From JBKEDC01 sp047975205 (GTDB taxonomy: Bacteria; Bacteroidota; Bacteroidia; Bacteroidales; Prolixibacteraceae), in the NCBI GenBank assembly GCA_047975205.1, contig JBKEDC010000005.1, positions 1-64,000 of the forward strand: a DNA stretch of 64,000 bases, read 5' to 3'. The position numbers were made by a program, and so were the translations under genes. Position 1 is the first letter of the stretch; the number at the start of each line of letters is the position of its first letter. This document shows, in pieces, positions 52,250 through 62,500 of this stretch. The notes below the pieces were generated by a model. It was not told the DNA's origin, made no database searches, and saw only the letters and a list, made by a program, of their open reading frames with translations.

Positions 52250-54613
52250 TTAATATCCGAAAGGAACGATGAGCTTAAAGCTGATATTTCGTCCCATATT
52301 ATAGTATCCCTCCTTGCCGGTTTCTTCGTTATGCCCGGCATACTTCAATCTATTCAGATGATTCTGATAGGCTTTATTTGCCAAGTTATTTCCTGAAATG
52401 TATAGCGAACAAATCGTTTTATTCTTTTTATTCACGAAATCAGTACCTACCGATGCATTAATCAGTGTGTATGCCGGAGTGACTGTTTCGGTGTTGTATG
52501 CCGAGAAATAATGATTTTGAGCAGCATTCACATCTAATCCGATGCTTATAAAACTATTTTGAGTAATCTTCGACAATCGATTTAAATCAAATTTTAATTC
52601 GGGTTGCCAACACAAAGGAGGAATCATAGGCAGATTACTCATCGAATCGGCTTGATTAGTTAATCGCCCTCGAGTGTAGGAAAGCGTGTTCTGAATATGT
52701 AACCAATGCATGGCGTGCGGATGATAATCGATGAACAATTCACCACCATAAAGATGTGCCTTGTCTTGCGCGTATTGGTATGCCGGATTCTCGTCGATAA
52801 TGGAATCAGAGCCGGCAATGTTTTGAAGTTTGTGATTGTAAATATAGTTGCTGATATGGTTGCTGAATAAATTCAGCTCAGCAGCTACATGTTGACTCTG
52901 AATGCCTATTCCCCAATTGATCTGGAAACTATATTCCGGTTTCAAATGAACATTTCCCAACTGATATTGATAAGAACCTTCATGCGATCCGTTAGAACCC
53001 AATTCGGCAACATTCGGGGCTCGGTATCCGCGTGATAAGTTGAGCTTGGTGTAAGCTTTGTCTGAAATCTGATAAGTAGCCCCGATACTTCCTGATAATC
53101 CGCTGAAGTTTTTGTTGAACCCGGCAAATATTTCTTCTTCGTGACTATGGTCTCCATGTTCTTCTTCTACATGTAGTTCATCGCCCACACTGTGTCTGTG
53201 GTCGTAACGAAATCCTCCGCTGATATCCCATTTTTCCCATTGCTTATGAGCAATAAAGTATAGTCCGATATCAAATAAATTATAATCAGGAACCAAGTAT
53301 TCCGTCCCGAAATTCTCTGAATTTTGATACATACCGCCTATTCCGCTTGTAAAATCCCAATTGTTGGCGGTTTGATATTCATATTTAACGTCGTAGTTCA
53401 ATGTATTTAATCGCATGTATAAGGCAATTTCATCTTCTTCAAACTCCTTACGTCGGTTTTGTTGAAAGCCGATAGTCTCGGTTAGTTTTCCGTTTTTCCC
53501 TAAATAATCTCGGTTCTCTAAGCTTGCTTTGTAGTGCGTAATTTCCTGACTATGCTCATGAAGGTGATGGTGTTCTTCTGTATCTTCTTCACTTCTCAGG
53601 TGATCGTGGTCTTCTTCCTCATGATCATGTTCAGTGAGTGAAGGAATGCTTGGATTTACATTATACACGCCCATGTTAAGGTGTGTGTAGCCATTTTTTC
53701 GATTTTTGCCAAACATAATATTTGCAGCATTGTCAGAGAAAGAAGAATTATCTACCGCTCCGTCTATCTTATTGTGGAAATCTTGAGCCCGTTTGCCACT
53801 CACTCGCACACCCCAAATCCAATCATTATTATTTCCTTGAGCACCTCCGGAATATCCGATGAGATTGTTGTTTGTTTGATAGTTAAAAATGGCATTTCCT
53901 TGCACCGTGTTTTTGGGAAGTGTGGGAGCTGAAAGCATATTGATTACACCTGCCATGGCATCAGAACCAAAGGCTAAACTGGCAGGTCCTTTTAATATTT
54001 CTACATGATCAACAGAATACTCGTCGATTTCTATACCGTGTTCATCTCCCCATTGTTGTCCTTCCTGTCGAATCCCATCGTTCACAACTACCACTCGATT
54101 ATAGCCTAGTCCTCGGATTACAGGTTTTGAAATTCCGGCACCGGTGGTTATTTGTGAAACGCCAGGTTCTTTGGCTAAGGCATCAATGATGTTTGTTCCG
54201 CTACTTTCTAAAAGTGCTTTTTTCGGAACTAGCGAGATGGGCGATGGAGTTCTTCTCTTCTCTACATGTCCGGCTTGCCCGGTCACTACCAATTCACTCA
54301 TTTCAGTAACGGCGAATTGCATTTCAAAGTTCAGTTGTTTCGTTTGATTTAAATCGATGCTTTTACTTATCGATTGGTAACCTATAAAAGAAACTTGCAG
54401 CGTAAGTTTACTTTTGGGTAGTTTCTCCAATGTATATGCTCCGTTCTCATCAGTGATTGTTCCTTTCTTAATATCGGGAAAGTAAAGCCGAACGCCGGGC
54501 ATCGTTTTATGTGTATTGGCATCGGTAATTGTTCCGCTCAAACTTTGGGCATATAATTGTTGACTTGCCATAAATAAGATGACAAGCAGGATTCTTTTTA
54601 AAATATGTTTCAT
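52250..54613 (-). CDS. TonB-dependent receptor with His-rich loops, probable metal importer
   Basis: Outer-membrane receptor of 787 residues. The signal peptide ends near LYAQS (about 24). A carboxypeptidase-regulatory-like domain spans 25-105, the plug about 115-230 (SPISLVPKKALLE, GLGYNRVVVVNDG), and the barrel runs to a C-terminal aromatic-rich strand. Two extracellular-type stretches are packed with His, Asp and Glu: residues 329-360 (HDHEEEDHDH, EEHHHLHEH) and a second near 490 (EEEHGDHSHEEE). This resembles ZnuD-type zinc or other metal receptors rather than sugar SusC proteins. No SusD partner exists. A small Cys/His protein is encoded 141 bases upstream and is probably co-transcribed. 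Confidence 0.88.
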   Translation of the reverse strand: MKHILKRILLVILFMASQQLYAQSLSGTITDANTHKTMPGVRLYFPDIKKGTITDENGAYTLEKLPKSKLTLQVSFIGYQSISKSIDLNQTKQLNFEMQFAVTEMSELVVTGQAGHVEKRRTPSPISLVPKKALLESSGTNIIDALAKEPGVSQITTGAGISKPVIRGLGYNRVVVVNDGIRQEGQQWGDEHGIEIDEYSVDHVEILKGPASLAFGSDAMAGVINMLSAPTLPKNTVQGNAIFNYQTNNNLIGYSGGAQGNNNDWIWGVRVSGKRAQDFHNKIDGAVDNSSFSDNAANIMFGKNRKNGYTHLNMGVYNVNPSIPSLTEHDHEEEDHDHLRSEEDTEEHHHLHEHSQEITHYKASLENRDYLGKNGKLTETIGFQQNRRKEFEEDEIALYMRLNTLNYDVKYEYQTANNWDFTSGIGGMYQNSENFGTEYLVPDYNLFDIGLYFIAHKQWEKWDISGGFRYDHRHSVGDELHVEEEHGDHSHEEEIFAGFNKNFSGLSGSIGATYQISDKAYTKLNLSRGYRAPNVAELGSNGSHEGSYQYQLGNVHLKPEYSFQINWGIGIQSQHVAAELNLFSNHISNYIYNHKLQNIAGSDSIIDENPAYQYAQDKAHLYGGELFIDYHPHAMHWLHIQNTLSYTRGRLTNQADSMSNLPMIPPLCWQPELKFDLNRLSKITQNSFISIGLDVNAAQNHYFSAYNTETVTPAYTLINASVGTDFVNKKNKTICSLYISGNNLANKAYQNHLNRLKYAGHNEETGKEGYYNMGRNISFKLIVPFGY

Positions 54614-54754
54614 GTTTATTTTTTATTGTATGAATACTATTTTCCACATGACAAATCTTTTAGCAGTAAGCATGTGAAACGGAGGCAATCATCAGAATGA
54701 AAGCCTCGAATTTAAGCATGCACAACAGCGTGCAGGCAAAAGAAAAACGATATG

Positions 54755-55093
54755 TCAGCAATAAAAAGGAGGGGCTCTGAGTCCGAACAATCTAATAAGT
54801 TGAGATTGTTTGTCAGATGTGCTTTGCACGGAGTGTGCCGAATAAATGAAAGGTATCTCAGCACTATTATTTTCATCGATAGCAATGAAGCTCACAAAGT
54901 GATAATCGCAAATCAAACAAGATTGTTGCTTGCATGAAATGCCTAAGTTTTGTGATTGATCGGTATGTATTTCATGATGCAAACAATCGGTTAAAGAGAG
55001 CGTGTGCACATCTTTGCTCACCATCGGAAAGATGAAAAGCAATAGGTGCATCCAAGCTGCAATAATCTTATATGATTGTCTTGAAAACTTCAT
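54755..55093 (-). CDS. Small envelope protein upstream of the metal receptor
   Basis: From the ATG at 55093 it has 112 residues. A hydrophobic N-terminal helix (about residues 10-27) suggests a signal or anchor. The mature part holds several His and Cys residues: DCLHHEIHTD and SCKQQSCLICDYHF. I do not recognise a named family. Such small Cys/His proteins often precede metal-linked TonB receptors in this phylum (from memory), so a periplasmic metal-handling or sensing role is inferred. A -7 box (TACTTTTG on the minus strand) lies at 55103-55110, ten bases before the start. Confidence 0.65.
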   Translation of the reverse strand: MKFSRQSYKIIAAWMHLLLFIFPMVSKDVHTLSLTDCLHHEIHTDQSQNLGISCKQQSCLICDYHFVSFIAIDENNSAEIPFIYSAHSVQSTSDKQSQLIRLFGLRAPPFYC

Positions 55094-55157
55094 TTTGAGT
55101 GGCAAAAGTAATAATACTCTGAATGTCTTGGGCTATATTTGCATAAAAATCAATAAA

Positions 55158-56120
55158 ATGACAGGGAAAGAACTCAGAATAGTATTTATGGGAACGCCTG
55201 ACTTTGCAGTAGAAAGCTTGCGTGCTCTGGTAGATGAAGGATATAATATTGTGGGGGTGATTACCCCTCCCGACCGTCCTGCAGGTAGGGGTAGGCATTT
55301 GCAGCAATCGGCAGTGAAGCAGTACGCGGAGTTGAAAGGATTAAATGTACTTCAACCTGAAAAGCTAAAGAATCCGGAGTTTATAGCTGAATTGGAAGCT
55401 TTGAAAGCCGATTTGCAAGTGGTGGTGGCTTTCCGCATGTTACCGGAAGTAGTTTGGAGCATGCCTCGTTTGGGGACTTTCAATTTGCATGGTTCGCTTT
55501 TGCCTCAGTATCGCGGAGCTGCTCCGCTTAATTGGGCAATCATTAACGGTGATAAAGAAACAGGAGTAACTACTTTTTTACTTTCGCATGAAATTGATAC
55601 CGGAGCTATTCTTTTCCATGAAAAAATTACCATCACCGAAACTGACAATGTGGGCACTATTCATGACTCGCTCATGTTAATAGGCTCTAAGTTGGTATTA
55701 AAAACGGTTGATGCTTTAGCCGAAGGAGACTATACGGCAATTGCACAAAATGAAGTAGATTGTACAACACTTCAACCGGCACCTAAGATTTTCAAAGGAG
55801 ATTGCAGAATTGATTGGAATAAACCGGCCGTTGAGATAAGAAACCTTGTTCGAGGACTTTCTCCGTATCCGGCAGCTTGGTCGGCAGTGATTGATGCAAA
55901 GGGAAAAGAACTGAGTATGAAAGTATATACGGTAGAGTTTGCCGGTTCATGTAATCAGACTCCGGGTACAGTGCACACTGACGGTAAAACATTCTTGCAG
56001 GTGGCAACAGCCGATCTGTGGTTACGCATTGAAGATATGCACCTTGCCGGGAAAAAGCGGCTTAAAGTGACTGATTTCTTACGGGGAATGCAACATGCCG
56101 ACCAACTTCGATTTAATTAA
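55158..56120 (+). CDS. fmt: Methionyl-tRNA formyltransferase
   Basis: Formylates the initiator Met-tRNA. The ATG at 55158 gives 320 residues and the classic N-terminus RIVFMGTPDFAVESL. The catalytic region NLHGSLLPQYRGAAPLNWAI carries the Asn-His pair, with the Asp in HEIDTGAI. A C-terminal OB-like domain follows from about 210. TATATTTG at 55134-55141 is a good -7 box 16 bases before the start. The longer in-frame reading from 55002 would cross the divergent promoter and is rejected. The last 8 bases overlap the convergent small membrane protein gene. Confidence 0.96.
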   Translation: MTGKELRIVFMGTPDFAVESLRALVDEGYNIVGVITPPDRPAGRGRHLQQSAVKQYAELKGLNVLQPEKLKNPEFIAELEALKADLQVVVAFRMLPEVVWSMPRLGTFNLHGSLLPQYRGAAPLNWAIINGDKETGVTTFLLSHEIDTGAILFHEKITITETDNVGTIHDSLMLIGSKLVLKTVDALAEGDYTAIAQNEVDCTTLQPAPKIFKGDCRIDWNKPAVEIRNLVRGLSPYPAAWSAVIDAKGKELSMKVYTVEFAGSCNQTPGTVHTDGKTFLQVATADLWLRIEDMHLAGKKRLKVTDFLRGMQHADQLRFN

Positions 56121-56376
56121 TTTTTTGCTTTTGAAGACGCAACTTCTTGCCGAGTAATTGTCCGCCAAAGAATGCCCCTACAAATAACGGGTATGTCCAC
56201 CATTGGAAACCTATGCCGCTCCATTGTCTGACCACAATAATATATGGAATAGGCAGGTGTACGGAGCAAAACCATTCGAAGCTGAATTTTCTTACGCGAC
56301 TTCGCCAAATGCCATAAGGAATATTCAGAAGGAAAATAACAACGGTGTCGATTAATACGATAAGGGCTAAACTCAT
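56113..56376 (-). CDS. Small integral membrane protein, unknown
   Basis: 87 residues from ATG 56376 (a GTG 18 bases upstream is possible). It has about three hydrophobic helices: LALIVLIDTVVIFLLNIPYG, a central LPIPYIIVV segment, and YPLFVGAFFGGQLLG; Trp and Arg mark the loops. The end is basic. I do not recognise a named family. A perfect -7 box (TACCTTTG on the minus strand) at 56394-56401 supports this frame over the alternative one, and a GGAA precedes the ATG. It is convergent with fmt, overlapping it by 8 bases. Confidence 0.65.
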   Translation of the reverse strand: MSLALIVLIDTVVIFLLNIPYGIWRSRVRKFSFEWFCSVHLPIPYIIVVRQWSGIGFQWWTYPLFVGAFFGGQLLGKKLRLQKQKIN

Positions 56377-56535
56377 ATTTCCAATATTTTGCACAAAGGT
56401 AAGAAAACAAGTCTCTTATATTTTGTGAGAATTAATATACTTTGTTAAAACAATAAAAGTTGGGTGTACTAACAACACTCAACTTCTATTGTTTATAGCT
56501 GCCTAACACTATCATACTTCTTAGCAAGACTACGA

Positions 56536-58114
56536 CTACAATCGATTTAACTCTTCACTTGAACTTTTCCCCTTATATCGGCTGCTTCGGGCATTAAAAT
56601 TATAGATTACAGATAAGCTTATTGTTCGAAAATTTTCTCGATCAGTTAACATATACATATTATTGTTGACCACGTTAAAGCTTGAAACCTTACTGTCAAA
56701 TATATTTTTAGCGGTGAGTAGAAACCTAAACTTCCCATCAAGGAAATTTTTAGAAAGTTTTAAATCAGTCCACCAAGAATTTTTCATTTCAGAAGTCCCT
56801 TCATTCCCTTTAGATGAAAACTTATATCTGCAAATAATGTCCAATTCTTTTTAAATTTGAATGTGTTATAAAAGTAAGCAAAGAAGCGTGGATTATTATA
56901 TGTTTCCTTAGTTTCTTCAAGATTCAGCCATTGTTTGGACATATTGATTTCTATTGATGGCTTCCAAATACCAACGATAGGCTTATATGATACACCGATA
57001 TACAAATTATGATAATTGGTGATGTTTATTGTTTTCATTAAAATTATATCCTGATCTTCATATTGATATAATACACTGATCATGCTATTATTGATTATCT
57101 TATAATTGCTGCCATTAACGCTATTGACTTCATTATATAGTTTTGCCCTGTTTCCGGCATTGGTGTATGAATATCTTATTTCCAAAGATTGTTTGCGCTT
57201 TGTTAAGTAACTTAGTCCGAGTGTCGGGTTAATATACTTAGTCTTATTTATTTCTTTAGCAGAAGCATAATGAGTAATTCCAACGGCATTAATCTCTTGT
57301 TCATTTATAATTGGTATTTTCCTGTTGTTTTGCTCAAAGACTACGGAGTTGAATATATCTAATCCTTTATTTCTATAATTTAGATTTAGGGCTTGATTTC
57401 CGACAAATGCATTGGAGTAAGCTCCTTTGGCATACACTTGTCTGCCGAATCTATCTTTGCCGTCTCTAGCTGTGGTTATTTTAATTACCGATTGCACATC
57501 AGCGTCCTATTGGGCTCCGGGTGTGATAATTACTTGAATATTTTTAATGTTTCCGGCGAGTACTTGTTGGAGCTCGTTTTTATCTCTTACCTGTCTGCCG
57601 TCAATAAAGATTAGCGATTCACCTTTTCCGAGGACATTAATTTTTTCATCTTGCACATTCACGAGCGAGAGTTGTTCTACTACATCATAGAAAGATTGCA
57701 GGTTCTCCAGCTCAGTTCCTTTCACTTGGGCAACAAGGTTCCCATTTTTAACGGCGTAAGTCTGTCGTTTCCCAATGGCTTGCACTTCACCTAAAATTTA
57801 CACGGCAGGTTTTAACACAATGATCTGAGTTTTGTGGAAGCCTGCACATATTGGGTTTGATAGCCCACAAATGATACTTTTAGGAAACTGTTTTTGGTAT
57901 CGACAGACTTATTAATCTGGACTTTTCCTTGTTTATCAATCAAACAACCGTCAATTAAAGAAAAGTCAGGCAGGGCATAGGTAGTTACGGTAACAAATTC
58001 CAAAGGTGTATTTTCTTCATCGGTAACTTTGCCTGATATATTTTGAGCTGAAGCTTTAAAAGAACAGATGTTTAAAAAGATGCAAATTAAAAAAAGAGAG
58101 ATAGTTTGTTTCAT
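56536..58114 (-). pseudogene. Outer-membrane beta-barrel (TonB receptor-like) protein, broken
   Basis: Read on the minus strand the parts fit one protein: signal peptide and carboxypeptidase-regulatory-like domain (58114 down to about 57835), plug-like domain (VVEQLSLVNVQ, FIDGRQVRDKNEL, ITPGAQ), barrel strands, and a C-terminal barrel end (ICRYKFSSKG onward). Lesions: a frameshift near 57838, a stop near 57799, an in-frame TAG at 57507-57509 where relatives have Tyr (PGAQ*DADVQSVIKI), and a frameshift near 56800. At about 1.6 kb it is also shorter than the usual 2.2-2.4 kb of such genes, so the barrel seems internally deleted. It lies directly downstream of the double-glycine peptide gene. 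Confidence 0.82.
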
Positions 58115-58185
58115 TATTTAAATATGGATGGTGCAATAAATAGAGAAAGAAGAAAAGGACTTTCCTTTCCTTCTTTCTTATTAGG

Positions 58186-58395
58186 CTATTGATTCGGATT
58201 CGTGGAATACGAGTTTGAGTAATATTTATGATTACTTATATTGGCTTTTCTATTATTGGCTTTTCTATCACAAACTGCTACCACAGCAAATCCACCTTTA
58301 AGTTTTTCAATTTCTCCATCTTTAAAGATTTCCATTTCAGGGATTTCGGCATCCATCTTTTTAATTTCTGCTAAGCTTAATTCATTTATTTTCAT
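58186..58395 (-). CDS. Double-glycine leader peptide (bacteriocin/RiPP-like precursor)
   Basis: A 69-residue peptide. Residues 1-35 look like a leader for a C39-type processing transporter: MKINELSLAEIKKMDAEIPE, acidic and amphipathic, ending EKLKGG at 30-35. After GG a core of 34 residues begins FAVVAVCDRK, with one Cys (42) and a tail rich in Asn, Ser and Tyr. The start codon follows an AGAAAAATTTT leader. No transporter or modifying enzyme is in the window; the only neighbour in the same direction is the broken barrel gene. Function as bacteriocin, signal or other exported peptide is inference. Confidence 0.65.
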   Translation of the reverse strand: MKINELSLAEIKKMDAEIPEMEIFKDGEIEKLKGGFAVVAVCDRKANNRKANISNHKYYSNSYSTNPNQ

Positions 58396-59386
58396 AACAA
58401 GAAAAATTTTAATTCTTAGTTTGAGTGCTTAGGCGGAACTCATCGTCATCGGTTTTAGCGGACGTATCAATTAAAGTATTTCTAGAAATCGTGCGATACT
58501 CCAATTGTGCTCTCCACTTTTAAGTTTTATCACTCGTTGAGTTGGTTTGGCAACAATGAATTTGGTATTTACCCAAGCATTACTGCTTACTCTGATAAAA
58601 TTATTTTTTGTTTTAGTATGTTTTCACCTAAACTCAAAAACGAAAGATTTAAATATGAAATCCGGCGCTTTGTAGAAAATAAGGCGATACCCTTCGAATT
58701 TTCAGAAAATAAGTTTAGTTTGATGATAATCTGCATGAATAATTGCATTTGCTTACATCAAATATAAATATAAAATCAAGGTTGATGATATTATTAAAAT
58801 TCAATATTTCTTTTTTAGCAATGCATTTAATGTCTCAATTGTTTTTTTGCATTCCTTTAGATATTGTTACTGAACTTTTATGGAGTGATAGTATGGAGAT
58901 TTAAGATCTACAAAATTTAAAGTTTGATCTTTTGATTGTTGTATATGATTGATAAATAGCATAATAATTTCTTTCTTCTTTGTTTTTTATCTTAATATTT
59001 ATTGAGAATTGATTAAAAAAATGTTTTTTCAGTCTATTATTATTTTAGAATTAGCATACAAATTGGTTTTTCACGGCATACTTCGTTTCAGATTAATTTA
59101 AAAATAGTTACATGCTTTCATATTTATTTATATTTGGAATAAAAACAATGTCGGTCACCCCATTCTCAACAAGAATAAAGCACGTAAATGAATTTTTAGA
59201 TGAAAGATGAGTAGAACAAATTTTTCCTTACAGGGATAATAAAGAATATATTTTCATCATCAGTTGTATTTTTTTTCTCAATGGAAAGTGTCATTCTGGT
59301 AGCATTTAATGTATAAAAAAGAAAATGTGTTGTATAATATGCTTTTAATTGATCTTGTAATTTTAATGTTAAGTTTCTTAGCTAAC
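58396..59386. other. AT-rich region with a possible decayed reading frame
   Basis: About 1 kb without an intact gene. On the minus strand about 53 codons (58740 down to about 58585, FSENSKGIALFSTKRRISYL) continue after a shift of frame into about 45 more (to a TAA at 58471-58473, KPTQRVIKLKSGEHNWSIAR). The composition looks protein-like but I cannot name a family. It may be the remnant of a gene once linked to the peptide. The remaining 600 bases show nothing. Confidence 0.35.
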
Positions 59387-59419
59387 ATTGAGCCTAGATA
59401 GCTTTTGTTTGTATCTTTG
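59387..59419 (+). promoter_or_regulatory. Promoter of the PEPCK-like gene
   Basis: ATTG (59387-59390), 21 bases, TATCTTTG (59412-59419). Transcription would begin near 59427, leaving an untranslated leader of about 80 bases. Confidence 0.6.
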
Positions 59420-59508
59420 GAAGAGCTAGATAGGTTCAAGAAGAGAATTCTTCAGCTTAATCCGAAGCTTTATGAAACAACGTATTACACATATTTATAT
59501 ATAGAATT

Positions 59509-62500
59509 ATGACAGTACACAGAACTTTTGGTCTTAAGGTTTCAGACGTTGATGAGCCTAATGTATCACTAAAGAAAAAGATTCAGTATATCAATCTGAA
59601 ACTTGCTGCCGGGGGTTATCCCACCTGTGAAAATGCAGGCGTGAAAAGCGATTTGTTAGAAGTTGCTGCCCCTTTGTTGTCGAGCTATAACATCAAGTCA
59701 AGCTTAGTAGGCAATAGCCTTTCACCTGTGGGAAATCGCATTAAAAGTTTCCTTGACAACTACCTTTCCGATGTGGATGGCGGTTTCAACATGGAATTCC
59801 CGAACAATCCGCTCATTCTTGATCGTCATGGCTTGGCGAGAATTGTTTCTTTGCCGCCGAATGCAGATTATTATGAAACAGACATCATTAAAACCTATCG
59901 CACGGCACAAGGAATATTAAATAATCCGAAGGAAGACCGTCGAACAACAAAAGGTGTTTTTCATGTAGTCGAGGGTGGTTTACCCATTGCACATGATAAA
60001 AAGGCTGTGCCTAAACTTACTTTTGCAAGATTACTAACGGCAGCTCTTAATCCGCCGGAAGAGAATATGATTTTGCCATTCACGGCTAATCAAGATAACC
60101 CGGCAAGATTATTTGTAAAACTCATGCTTCGTCCGGTAGTGGTGCCAGAAGTTCCCGGTGTAACTCCCGAGAAATCAATGGAAGTTACTTTCATAGCTCC
60201 GGGTAGCTTGGTGTCGAACTTAGATTTTGTAGAATCTATCTTCGGTAATGCAGGCGATCCGTTTTTGCCTCGTCATGATGCAGGTTTAGCACCTGAAAAC
60301 TGGACAGGGCACACCGGTTGCGTTATCTTAGCTCCGCACTTGCAAGAACTAACGAAAAAAGATTTAGGTCTTCCTCCTTACGATAAAGCAACAGAACGCC
60401 AGCGCAAAGATGGTATGTGCTGGAAATCGGCAGATGAAAAATATAACGATGGCAGCGCATTCAAAATTACATGTCGAGATGAACGCGGTGTGGTAGTTAC
60501 CATTATTTCTGATAACTATTACGGCTATTGCAAAAAAGAAGTGAAAACCATGATTAGTTACTCGGCTAATCTCTTCGGTATTGCAGAAGAAGAGCATGCC
60601 GGAGGTGCTGTAGCTTTCCGTAGCTATAACTTGGGAGAAAAAGCATATTTAGATGAAAGATTACCCGAAAATGGTTTGAGCTTTAATCAGCTTGCCGAGC
60701 TTTTCGCAGATGTTATCACTTTAAAGCCGGAGGGTTATGCCGTTGATACTAAAAATAATGAAGTAATTTATGTTCCGGAGGATGCCGTGTTTGAAATGAA
60801 CAAACAAAGCATAAGTTGGACTAAAGACGGTGAAGCAAAACAAATCAAGTTGTTGCCATACAAGACTTATATCTATCCGAATGGTTATAAGATAGAAATG
60901 AAAAAACGTATTGATGGTAATCATTGGCACTTGGTTGGTACCCATGCTGAGGGAACAACCTTACATAAACCATGCACCGTATCGGGTGGAGGTAAATCTG
61001 AAATCTCTAAATCAATTAGTGATGCTATGATTCAGGGCTCATATATTGTGGGCGATTTGCCGGAAGATTTAGCTAAAGTTGATGAAATTATGGCTCATGA
61101 TTATTCTCATCGTTTTAAGAAACCTGCAGATTATTCGGTTAATCCTCCGCGCCATATTTTAAGCTCCGGTCGCTCGTTGGGTTCGGTAATTAAATTGCTT
61201 ACTCCATCAGATGAATATACGGATGAATATAATGCTTGGTTGACTAATCTTCCACAGCGTATTAAAGTGTTGATTTATGTAATCAAAGGTCGTTATTCTG
61301 AAGAATGGGACAGCAATTGGAAAAGCTATTTTTCTGTTGATCAAATCAATGGACAACCGGGAAATGAGCTGAAATATAAAAATGAGAAGCTAACATCAAA
61401 CTACTTGCGTGTAGGTCATGATACCGATGGCGGTTGGAGAATATTCTTAACTCGTCAGGATTTTGAGCCGTCGGCAAAAGTGCAAACAGAAGATGATATT
61501 TCTGCTTCTATGATTGTGCGCTCTGATGCACTTAATGATTTGAATCCGGAATATCATAATCCAAGCGTTAAAATGCTTACGAACTGTGAGGCTCGTTTAT
61601 TCCAACGTCCGGATGACTGTATTATTAGAGGATATGATAAACAAGGTGAGAAGGATTTATCAAGTCCGCATACTTTTGTGTCGAATTTCGAACCTTTAAA
61701 TCGCGAGCAAGTTCAAGCGATTAAAGATGATGCTATTGGTTTTGAGTTATACACGCAGCCGGTAAAAGATTTAATCAACAGCTTTTTGAAAAGCAAGAAG
61801 CCGGAGTTCTGTGTTATCCCTTCGGAGCCTCGTTTAGTGAATGGCGAGCCATCAAAGAATCCTCGTTACTTGCAAGTTCGTCCGGATTTAACTAGTCCGC
61901 TAGGAAAATATGTGGCAGAAATGTCAACACGTATATTCCGCAAGTTGCCCATGAATAAGGCATTACATATGCCGGTGAATGCAGTGCTGCCGGGTCGTAG
62001 AAATAATCCTGCTGATTTGGCAAACAATGTGCCACCATTGGCAGTATATAATCCTATTCATTATCAGGAGCTGCCGGAGTTGTTTATTGATTTCATTTGT
62101 AGTGTTACCGGTAAATCGCCGTCAACCACAGGATTTGGGTCAGAAGGAGCTCTTACCAAGGGACCCTTTAATAACTTATTGCCTTCATCTGATTTGAATA
62201 ATGCTTTGCTCTCATATATTTTAACAGGCTATGATGGTTTTAGCTCGGCTGCAGGTTATGTCGGTCCTAAGTTTAAAGTTGATCATGATGTGAGTCTGCT
62301 TATTCCTGAGATTTGGTGTCGTATGTCGGTTGAAGAACGCAATCCGCAATTCTTGATTGAATCAGGATGTATGGAAAAAGTAAACGACTTTGAATACAAC
62401 GGTAAAAAAGTTGAAGCCGGTTTGTTGGGGTATCGTATCACCAATAAATTTGTAACTCGTTATCTCGGACGTATCTTCAGTAAGCCGGATTCTGTATTCT

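Noticed and set aside
55002..55157. N-terminal extension of fmt
   Set aside because: It lacks homology to the family, crosses the divergent promoter region, and the ATG at 55158 gives the standard N-terminus.
56117..56410. Alternative frame over the small membrane protein
   Set aside because: The neighbouring frame (56113-56376) has clear membrane helices, a -7 box and a GGAA before its ATG; this one has none.
58507..58767. 86-codon plus-strand frame
   Set aside because: It is antisense to a more protein-like minus-strand remnant and shows no recognisable domain.
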